64,000 nt of DNA, taken from assembly GCF_028713855.1 (NCBI RefSeq), contig NZ_JAQTNN010000006.1, positions 108,835 through 172,834 of the forward strand, in the 5' to 3' direction. The notes under the pieces were generated by a model that did no database searches, was not told the origin of the DNA, and worked only from the letters and a program-made list of their open reading frames with translations. Positions 56,605 through 64,000 of the stretch are shown one piece after another (the first letter of the stretch is position 1; every line of letters begins with the position of its first letter). The translations under genes and the position numbers were made by a program. The DNA comes from Sulfuricurvum sp. (GTDB taxonomy: Bacteria; Campylobacterota; Campylobacteria; Campylobacterales; Sulfurimonadaceae).

Positions 56605-57489
56605 TACGGATTCTTCCGCACATTTTTTGCACGGGTCTTTCTCACTTTTGCGGACCAAATAAATAAAGACGGCAAACACCAATAACAAAAATGCCAATGC
56701 CGCAATGAGTGTCGATGCATACGGTAAATCTTTGTAGTTATGGATCGAAATTTTAAAGACGACTAACAATGCCTCAATCAATAGTGCGATAATAATCGAT
56801 ACCGAAAAGTTGAGCAGTGTTTTGGCATTAAACGCATCGCTTACATGCTGAGTTCGCGGTAATACTTCCTGCTCGAAAATCGTTTTCCCCAGATCGTAAA
56901 CGGCAAGTCCAAGCGTCAACGCGATAATAGGCTTGAAAACAGCATCAATGTTAAGCGGCTCTTTCGCGACTAAATACCCGCCAAAAGTATAAAAACCATA
57001 CAGCACAACAAAAATGCCAAAAAAGAGTAATCCTCCGCCGATAACCGCATACGATGAGCGATTGATCCGTTTAAATACATCATTTTTCTCAATCAGATCA
57101 AATCTCTCTAACAGACTCCTTACCCGAAAATCCAAAAATAGATAGCCATCCGAAACTGCATAAACAACCGTGATACACAAATGCCCGGTTGCAGTTGAGA
57201 TATAGGGTTCACTGACATGGTACCCTTTTTGGATAGCCACTTCATCGACCAAATAGGCACGATCGATTCCGGCGTGGTGTCCCTCTTCTCGCTCAGCATA
57301 AATATTGGGTGAATTTTGGACAAATCCCTCATCGCATTTATAGATGAGTTCCAAACTCGGAAATGTTTTATAAAGACGCTCAGCCAGCTGTACGTTAAAT
57401 GTTTTTAAACTGACTCGACCTAAAGATGTAAGGATGAATTTTTCGATCAACGGGGCATTTGCGGCGTAACTTCGTACTAAATTTTGCAT
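56599..57489 (-). CDS. PDC/Cache-like sensor domain protein with C-terminal TMs and no output domain
   Basis: N-terminal soluble domain (FNVQLAERLYKTFPSLELIYKCDEGFVQNSPNIY...) followed by about 4 TM helices; ends CKKCAEES. Confidence 0.55.
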   Translation of the reverse strand: MQNLVRSYAANAPLIEKFILTSLGRVSLKTFNVQLAERLYKTFPSLELIYKCDEGFVQNSPNIYAEREEGHHAGIDRAYLVDEVAIQKGYHVSEPYISTATGHLCITVVYAVSDGYLFLDFRVRSLLERFDLIEKNDVFKRINRSSYAVIGGGLLFFGIFVVLYGFYTFGGYLVAKEPLNIDAVFKPIIALTLGLAVYDLGKTIFEQEVLPRTQHVSDAFNAKTLLNFSVSIIIALLIEALLVVFKISIHNYKDLPYASTLIAALAFLLLVFAVFIYLVRKSEKDPCKKCAEESVS

Positions 57490-57595
57490 CTTTGTCCCCT
57501 TTCGTACTATTTAATTTGATTTTATATTTAAAAGTCTTGCCCTGCACTGTACTCATCAGCGCAGAGCAATCCTCAGGAATCTTGAAGGAGGTTTT

Positions 57596-57628
57596 ATGAG
57601 CATTCAGGAATTACATACTATCCTTTAG
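57596..57628 (+). other. Candidate 10-codon mini-ORF with strong SD (MSIQELHTIL)
   Basis: TTGAAGGAGGTTTTATGAGC...CTTTAG; preceded by a hairpin at 57538-57568. Confidence 0.35.
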
Positions 57629-57752
57629 TACCACCAAAATCTCATGACAAAACTATAACCCATTTTTTATCCGTAATATGATTATTTTTTAATCAACCCC
57701 CGATTTACAACTCTAAGCTATAATAATAAAAAGAATAACAAAAGAGAACCTA

Positions 57753-58238
57753 ATGAATTTAACCCATCTCGATGAGCGTGACCGCCCGAAAATGGTTGAT
57801 GTCTCAGACAAAACAAGTACTTCACGCGTTGCCGTTGCCAGCGGGCTTATTACTATGAGCCAAAGTGCATTTGATGCGGTTATCACTCAAACAGCAAAAA
57901 AAGGACCCGTCCTCCAAACGGCCGTAATTGCAGCAATTATGGGAACCAAAAAAACCTCTGATTTGATCCCGATGTGCCATCCGCTGAACCTCAGCGGAGT
58001 ACACTGTGATATCGAAGAACTCCCTGATCTTCCGGGATTTAAACTGATCGTTACGGCAAAGCTCAGCGGACAAACGGGTGTGGAGATGGAAGCATTAACA
58101 GGTACCAGTATTGGCTTACTCACTATTTACGATATGCTAAAAGCGATTGATAAAAGCATGGTGATCGGTCCCATCCAGCTTGAAACCAAATCAGGAGGCA
58201 AAAGTGGAAATTATCAACGAACTACCCCAGAAGCTTGA
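57753..58238 (+). CDS. moaC: Cyclic pyranopterin monophosphate synthase
   Basis: [54 protein letters not shown]. Confidence 0.97.
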   Translation: MNLTHLDERDRPKMVDVSDKTSTSRVAVASGLITMSQSAFDAVITQTAKKGPVLQTAVIAAIMGTKKTSDLIPMCHPLNLSGVHCDIEELPDLPGFKLIVTAKLSGQTGVEMEALTGTSIGLLTIYDMLKAIDKSMVIGPIQLETKSGGKSGNYQRTTPEA

Positions 58239-58473
58239 ACTGGAATATCCATGTAAATGGTGCTATAAAATAGTCGCCTATGAGCGAGCCGGAATTGAAA
58301 TCGCAGCGATGGAAATTTTTATGGAACGCAACTATGCTCTCAATCCGTCCAATACCAGTAAAAGTGGAAAATACATCAGCATGAACTTAGAGTTATTAGT
58401 TCATAATGAAGATGAGCGCACCTATTTTTACGAAACACTCAAAGCGCACCCGCACATTAAAATGGTGTTATAA
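58204..58473 (+). CDS. DUF493/YbeD-HP0495-like protein
   Basis: [17 protein letters not shown]...[37 protein letters not shown] start overlapping moaC end. Confidence 0.75.
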   Translation: MEIINELPQKLELEYPCKWCYKIVAYERAGIEIAAMEIFMERNYALNPSNTSKSGKYISMNLELLVHNEDERTYFYETLKAHPHIKMVL

Positions 58474-58482
58474 AGGATATTT

Positions 58483-59532
58483 ATGAATTTAGAGACTCTT
58501 AAACGTGATATCAAAACCCGTTACCGTACCCTCACAAGCACCGATATTGAATCCAAAGTCGCCTCCGTAGTGGATGCGCTCAATACCGAATGGTCTATGA
58601 CCACACAAGGGCTCTCCCTTCAAGAACTTAAAACACTTGCCAGTGCTATGCTAGAAGAAGAGGGGTATGGCCTGCATGATGAACTCGAAAACCTCATCGC
58701 CCAAAAGGAGCGCATAGAGCGACAAATCGTACGTAAAAGCGAAGAGTTGCAACAGCTGAAATACTCTCTCTTTAATGCCCTTGAAAAACATATCGGAAAC
58801 TCTGATGAAATGCTCGAAAAACTGCATCAAGTCAAACTTCAATCGGTCGACCTCCTTGATATTCTCGAAGAGATCACAGAAAGTGCCATAATTACAACTC
58901 TCGAAAAAGGCTCGGACATTGAAGATACCCTGCATGAGATCATCAAAGAGATCACCTTTGAGACACTCAATGCCAATGTCCTTAATGCTGTCCGTATCCG
59001 CCGCATTTTGGCGAGTATCTTACAAAGTGCGATCAATATCGCAGAAGCAACACCTAATCAAGCAGAGAGTATTTTCAAAGGAACACTGATGGGTATCCGC
59101 AGTGCTCTGATCAAATCAATCGAAAAATTCCATCAATACCTTCTGTATGTCCCCGAAGAGGTTAAGGCTCTCTACCGCGAAGAGTACAAAACCATTGAAA
59201 CCGAACTTGATCGTATCGATACCCTCTTTACTCAGGTACTACATTCATTAAAAGGGAAGAATTCCCCTTTAATAATTGAACGTTTAGAACGAATCAGTAA
59301 CGATATTCACTTCGAATCCGATGAACTCACCAACCTCTCCAAAGAGACGGTAGAGCTATTACGCACCCGACTCTCAAAAATTAAACGGGGCGTTACGATG
59401 CAGGGTAGTAAACTGTTAAATTCCAAATCGGCTCAAGAAGCAAAAGCAATGGGTGTACGGGCATGGAGTGTTGCCAAATCGGCAATGAACGGCGCCATCA
59501 AAGGCGCTAAAGAAGCGATGGATAAGAAATAA
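58483..59532 (+). CDS. Coiled-coil/helical hypothetical protein
   Basis: 349 aa, long amphipathic helices; C-terminal amphipathic Ala/Lys/Gly-rich tail. Confidence 0.7.
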   Translation: MNLETLKRDIKTRYRTLTSTDIESKVASVVDALNTEWSMTTQGLSLQELKTLASAMLEEEGYGLHDELENLIAQKERIERQIVRKSEELQQLKYSLFNALEKHIGNSDEMLEKLHQVKLQSVDLLDILEEITESAIITTLEKGSDIEDTLHEIIKEITFETLNANVLNAVRIRRILASILQSAINIAEATPNQAESIFKGTLMGIRSALIKSIEKFHQYLLYVPEEVKALYREEYKTIETELDRIDTLFTQVLHSLKGKNSPLIIERLERISNDIHFESDELTNLSKETVELLRTRLSKIKRGVTMQGSKLLNSKSAQEAKAMGVRAWSVAKSAMNGAIKGAKEAMDKK

Positions 59533-60654
59533 TTACAGATCTTTCGCCATCGTAAACATATTACTATATTGCTTAGTATAGCTCTCACAACGATCGCAAA
59601 TCGGCTCTCCCCCTTTATAAGGGAAAGGGCATCGGCATTCATGACACGTTACCATATCATAATGAACCAGTTGCTCCGCCCTCTCGAACGCAATGCTCAC
59701 AAAATCAAATTCCTCTTTTTTACTAATCGCTTTAGGTTTACAGATATCTTCACAAATTCCGCATCCGATGCATTTGCCCTGAGCAAAATAGATCCCTTGC
59801 TTGTCCGAAGTGGGAAATAACGCATCGGTTGGGCAGAACTGCGTACAATCACCGCAGTTGGTACAGCTTTGAAAATCAATTTGTTTATTAAAAAATAGAG
59901 AACTTGGCCCTTCAAACGTTGTTTCTACCATCGCTCCTATCCGCTCTTTAAGCGAATTTTTTAGCAGTATACGTTTCAACGGCATCTTCATGTCGGGAAG
60001 TTTGTGGTGTGCAGTTGTCATCGCGATATGAGCCTGTGATTCGGTAACAATCGACTCTTTGATTTTATCAAATCCTTTGCGGAAAAGTGCCCGTCGATCG
60101 GCTTCTTCTTCTTTAACATCAATCACTTCTATACGGTGTTCAACCCCGACTTGTTCTAATAACCGGTTTGATTCTTCGATCTTAGCGCGAATGGATCCTC
60201 CTAAAATACCGTTTTCATTCAGGACACACCCTTCGCAATGGCTCACATCACATTGAACACTTTTATTCGCTCGCAATGCCATAACGGCATAATGTTCAAC
60301 ATCAAATACGCCCAAGCACGGGGTAGAAATTTTGCAAGAGAGGACCGGTTCGTTAACATGTTGATACGCGGCTGCAAAACCGTTCGGATCGAAACTTTCG
60401 ATCTCAAATGCTTCAGTAGGACAGCTTCCGATACATCCTGCACATCCGACACATTCATTCTCAAACAAGGTCAGCTTGTTACGAACGAGATGAAAAGCGC
60501 CCTTCGGACAGAGATCGATACAAATTTTGCAATCGTTATGAAAATATTCATTACGAAGGCATCGCGTCGCTGTATAGCTGAAGAGATTACTTTTCTGGAC
60601 GAAATTCATATTACCCATTCGTCCCTCCTTGGGATAAATACTCGATATCAGCAC
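59533..60654 (-). CDS. Multi-[4Fe-4S] ferredoxin-like protein
   Basis: CKICIDLCPKGAF, CVGCAGCIGSCPTEAF, CTNCGDCTQFCPTDALF, CIGCGICEDICKPKAI. Confidence 0.93.
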   Translation of the reverse strand: MLISSIYPKEGRMGNMNFVQKSNLFSYTATRCLRNEYFHNDCKICIDLCPKGAFHLVRNKLTLFENECVGCAGCIGSCPTEAFEIESFDPNGFAAAYQHVNEPVLSCKISTPCLGVFDVEHYAVMALRANKSVQCDVSHCEGCVLNENGILGGSIRAKIEESNRLLEQVGVEHRIEVIDVKEEEADRRALFRKGFDKIKESIVTESQAHIAMTTAHHKLPDMKMPLKRILLKNSLKERIGAMVETTFEGPSSLFFNKQIDFQSCTNCGDCTQFCPTDALFPTSDKQGIYFAQGKCIGCGICEDICKPKAISKKEEFDFVSIAFERAEQLVHYDMVTCHECRCPFPYKGGEPICDRCESYTKQYSNMFTMAKDL

Positions 60655-61180
60655 TCAAAAATTCAACGATAAAATCACAAATATCACGATAGAACGGAGT
60701 ATCCGCCATACTTTTCATCCCCATCATATACGGAATAACCCACGGAATAAGATGTTGATCCAAAAACTCCAATTGCCCTTTTACCTCTTCACGATAAACC
60801 AACGTCTGCATAAAAGCCAGCTCTATCGAAAGATGGTCAGGCGCCATAATTTCGGTCTGATCCATATTCACTTCAAACCCGTGGTTAAAATAAAATGCCA
60901 TTACCGGATTTTGCAATCCAACCAATGTCTCATTTTTTGCATCCAGAATAAAGGATTCCATCGGCTGGGTATTCAGGATGAACATCGAGCTGAAATCGGT
61001 ATTGAGTTCATCGTAGAGCACTTCAATATCCGTTGAGCCGATCCAGGCTTTGGTCTCTTCACCGATAATCTCTAAGAGCGATTCATTACTTTTAAGATCA
61101 TGGATAAAACGACGATCAGGGATATTGCTCATTACACGGGATAAAAAGGCATAAATATAAAGACGATATTCATTATTCAT
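60611..61180 (-). CDS. TorD/DmsD-like molybdoenzyme chaperone
   Basis: YLYIYAFLSRVMSNIPDRRFI...; APDHLSIELAFMQTLVYREE (PDHLxxELxFM motif). Confidence 0.88.
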   Translation of the reverse strand: MNNEYRLYIYAFLSRVMSNIPDRRFIHDLKSNESLLEIIGEETKAWIGSTDIEVLYDELNTDFSSMFILNTQPMESFILDAKNETLVGLQNPVMAFYFNHGFEVNMDQTEIMAPDHLSIELAFMQTLVYREEVKGQLEFLDQHLIPWVIPYMMGMKSMADTPFYRDICDFIVEFLSADIEYLSQGGTNG

Positions 61181-61282
61181 CAGTAGTTCCTAAAAAAGTT
61201 ACAGGATTGTGTCATACGAGGGCTTTGAGACAGCAAAGTTTAGGTTATTAAGAGTCTAACCCCGAATAGGGCTAGGCTGGTG

Positions 61283-61687
61283 TTATAAACACCCTTTGAA
61301 AAATGATTTTTTCGGAGGTGGCGGAGCTTTAAACTCAGTCGCATGAATCGTATTGGTTTTCTCATCAAGAATACCGACGATTACAACACCGTTTTTATTC
61401 ATCCCTTCACCTAACTCAGATACTTTGAGTTTAGTGGTATCGACATTATAGACTTTACCGGTTCCGTGTTGAAAGATAGCCAAAGCAGGGTGAGTACTTT
61501 CACCCGGCTCAATCTTTTTAAAACATCCGTCCGAACCGCATGCATAGTTTTCCAAATAACAATCGGCAAAGGCTCCCTCAGCAGCACACGCCGGAGTTGT
61601 CAAAAGACCTTCAAATTCTTGTGCTTCGGGCTCAGCTGCAAACGCACTGAAAACAAGTGCAGCGCATAACAATGCTACCTTTTTCAT
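61283..61687 (-). CDS. Exported Cys-containing hypothetical protein of the molybdoenzyme operon
   Basis: Signal peptide MKKVALLCAALVFSAFA; CAAEGAFADCYLENYACGSDGCFKKI. Confidence 0.65.
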   Translation of the reverse strand: MKKVALLCAALVFSAFAAEPEAQEFEGLLTTPACAAEGAFADCYLENYACGSDGCFKKIEPGESTHPALAIFQHGTGKVYNVDTTKLKVSELGEGMNKNGVVIVGILDEKTNTIHATEFKAPPPPKKSFFKGCL

Positions 61688-62871
61688 TATTCTACCTCCG
61701 CTTTGAGAGTTTCAAGATACGCTACGATATCATCAACGCTCTTTTTATCCAAGAAGCTATAATCCGTCATCGTTGAGACACGTTTCCCTTTTTCAATATT
61801 GTACCACGGTGTATTACTGTGTGCATTACGATTGTAACCTGGAACAATAACCGCAGACGGTTTTAAGATTGATTCACGCAAATAGGCCACAGTTGAGTAA
61901 CCACCCACATTTTTAAGGGAAGGAGCCATAACCGATTTAGGATCAGTAGCTTCGACTTGGTGACAACCGGCACAGCCGTTTGCTGCCATAGCCTCTTTAC
62001 CTTTAGCCGCATTTCCTTTTGAACCTACAGTAAGATCATTTACCAATGCGGCATTTGGTTTTTGTCCATCAAGATTTACAGCAATCCAAGAACTAAGATT
62101 TTTCAATCCGTTTCGCCCCAGTTTTGTCCCATCCCAAACAGCGATAGCGACAGGAACTGTTCCGTTTAGATTTACATATGCGTCTTTTAGAGGACGGATA
62201 AGAGTACCACTCCAACCATTGCTTCCATATGTCATCGAAGCATTTGATTTTACTGAACCGTCTTTGACTTCCGTGAGCGATCTAAATCCTTCGGCAACAA
62301 AAGTGCGTTCATAGTCTTTGTTCGCTAATGAAGCTACTTTTGCATCGTAATCAGCCAATTCTTGACCGAATACACCCGTTTGTTGACGGTTGATCTGAGT
62401 AGAAACATCTTTATTTCCATTCGGCTCATATACTTTTTCATTTGCTTTTTGTAAATGAACGACGACCGGACGGCCGGTAGAACCCATGCCGATATAAGGA
62501 AGTTCAGCGCTTTTTGAAGCACCGGCGAACTGAATCGCAAATCCGTCGCCGTAAGTTGTAGACGTATATCCTGCTTGGGTATCTTTTGTCCCATCAGCCC
62601 ATTTCACCATCAAAGCGATATTGGTGCCGTCATACAACGCACCTACTTCCGCTTTTTTACCTTTTACATTTTCATTGATCTCATTTGCTTTTTTATCATT
62701 CATCTCGATCGCAGTTTGCGGATAGAGGGTTACGCTTGAAAATTTCGCTTTAGACCATGCTGCAGCATCTGAAACATTATCAACTTTTACTGCTGTAACG
62801 GCAGAATTTGCAGCCAGAGCCGCAGATGCGGCAAACCCCAATGAAAGGATAGAAGTAAGAATCTTTTTCAT
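61687..62871 (-). CDS. Type II DMSO-reductase-family gamma-like heme subunit with C-terminal c-type heme domain
   Basis: EbdC/DdhC-like region (ALMVKWADGTKDTQAGYTSTTYGDGFAIQF...) plus GCAGCHQVEATDP heme c motif. Confidence 0.82.
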   Translation of the reverse strand: MKKILTSILSLGFAASAALAANSAVTAVKVDNVSDAAAWSKAKFSSVTLYPQTAIEMNDKKANEINENVKGKKAEVGALYDGTNIALMVKWADGTKDTQAGYTSTTYGDGFAIQFAGASKSAELPYIGMGSTGRPVVVHLQKANEKVYEPNGNKDVSTQINRQQTGVFGQELADYDAKVASLANKDYERTFVAEGFRSLTEVKDGSVKSNASMTYGSNGWSGTLIRPLKDAYVNLNGTVPVAIAVWDGTKLGRNGLKNLSSWIAVNLDGQKPNAALVNDLTVGSKGNAAKGKEAMAANGCAGCHQVEATDPKSVMAPSLKNVGGYSTVAYLRESILKPSAVIVPGYNRNAHSNTPWYNIEKGKRVSTMTDYSFLDKKSVDDIVAYLETLKAEVE

Positions 62872-63980
62872 TAGTGGTGTCCTCCAGCTTTAGTAAACTT
62901 ACCGGCAATATATCGTGTGTCTACCGGTGCCAACGGATTACGTTTGTTCTCTTTCGCTACTTGTTGATAGTAGTTGTTATCCAAACGGAACATATCCGAA
63001 TGTTGGTACGCGATAAGAAGATCCATGAGTTCACTTATACCGGTCTCTTTACGTTTTTTCATCTCTGCTTTCAATGTTTTGATTGAATCATGTACGGCTG
63101 GACCGAACAATTTTTCAAGCTCTTCAATCGGAAGACGGGTTGAACCTTCGATGATTTTACCTTCAGCATCAAACTTCGCCGGAGACTCGGTCGGAGGGAT
63201 ATAATATACGTTCGGTTGAGTACCGTAATCACTGCGTAACCCAAGTGCTACTTTATATTTGTGTACCAATTTATACACTTGTGATTCTTCATCATCCAAG
63301 AACCCTACGAAACGGATACGACCGACACATTGTTGTGCACACGCCGGCGGTAACCCCTGCTCAATACGTGGGAAACAAAGAATACATTTCTCTGATTTAG
63401 AGATTTTCGGATTGAAATAGATTTTTTTGTAAGGACATCCCGCGATACAATAGCGGTACCCTTGACAACGATCCAAGTCAACCAAAACAACACCGTCTTC
63501 TTCACGTTTGAAGATCGCATCACGAGGACACGCACTCAAACAACCCGGATTTGTACAGTGATTACAAATACGTGGAAGATAGAAGAAATAGTTGTCTTGC
63601 GGGAATGCACCCGCACCTTGGTCTTCATCCCAGTTCGGTCCCCATGTAGGAGAGACGTGAGGATGGAACCCTGCAGCACCGCTGTTGTCCAACAAACCGG
63701 TTGTGGTCAAACTATCATAGTTATAATCCCAAGGCACCCCGTAATCGGCTTCAAGATTAGGGATAATACCCGGTTGGAGATCGCCGGCAGCGTCAAATCC
63801 GCCGCCAAGCTCCATCCAGTTTTTAGGATAACCTGTACCCGGATACGTCTCAACGTTATTCCAGTACATATACTCACGACCGTTACGGTTCGTCCATTGC
63901 GTTTTACATGCTACGGTACATGTTTGGCACCCGATACATTTGTTCAGGTCCATTACCATTGCTAATTGTCGTTTAGACAT
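62871..63980 (-). CDS. Type II DMSO-reductase-family beta subunit (NarH/EbdB/SerB-like)
   Basis: CIGCQTCTVACKTQW, CNHCTNPGCLSACPRDA, CQGYRYCIAGCPYKKIYF, CILCFPRIEQGLPPACAQQCVGRI. Confidence 0.94.
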   Translation of the reverse strand: MSKRQLAMVMDLNKCIGCQTCTVACKTQWTNRNGREYMYWNNVETYPGTGYPKNWMELGGGFDAAGDLQPGIIPNLEADYGVPWDYNYDSLTTTGLLDNSGAAGFHPHVSPTWGPNWDEDQGAGAFPQDNYFFYLPRICNHCTNPGCLSACPRDAIFKREEDGVVLVDLDRCQGYRYCIAGCPYKKIYFNPKISKSEKCILCFPRIEQGLPPACAQQCVGRIRFVGFLDDEESQVYKLVHKYKVALGLRSDYGTQPNVYYIPPTESPAKFDAEGKIIEGSTRLPIEELEKLFGPAVHDSIKTLKAEMKKRKETGISELMDLLIAYQHSDMFRLDNNYYQQVAKENKRNPLAPVDTRYIAGKFTKAGGHH

Positions 63981-64000
63981 CTATTCCCCTTAGTACTGTA

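Noticed and set aside
1-64000. CRISPR arrays, tRNA/rRNA, insertion sequences, prophage genes
   Set aside because: No regularly spaced repeats, no transposase, integrase or structural phage proteins in the translations, and no rRNA or tRNA noticed by eye; a tRNAscan/Infernal run would be needed to be certain.

Overview
The window looks like a chromosomal segment of a Campylobacterota bacterium. Gene content and style resemble the Sulfuricurvum/Sulfurimonas group, but this is inferred from protein families, not from a search. I saw no rRNA, tRNA, CRISPR array or transposase. Main blocks, left to right: (1) a truncated heme-copper-oxidase-like membrane gene with a MacB/FtsX-type ABC exporter and a thioredoxin-like protein; (2) a cluster of four c-di-GMP genes (CZB-GGDEF, CBS-PAS-GGDEF-EAL, CBS-GGDEF, PAS-GGDEF); (3) a cytochrome bd-like two-subunit complex whose first subunit carries a c-type heme domain, preceded by a long leader with strong RNA-structure potential; (4) two divergent TonB-receptor operons sharing a TBDT / periplasmic Ig-like anchored protein / NapH-like polyferredoxin core. 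One of these also carries a 2-hydroxyacyl-CoA-dehydratase-like (double-cubane-type) protein and its ATPase activator. The two are separated by a 20-bp perfect inverted repeat built from four 11-bp-phased half sites, and this is the best candidate for an undescribed system; (5) an operon of porin, PstS-like protein and HAMP-HD-GYP; (6) leuC and a HepT/MntA cassette flanked by a short direct repeat; (7) a phospholipid remodelling cluster; (8) molybdenum-cofactor genes and the accessory end of a type II DMSO-reductase-family operon whose catalytic subunit probably lies beyond the right edge. All family calls are from reading motifs in the translations; no database search was run.
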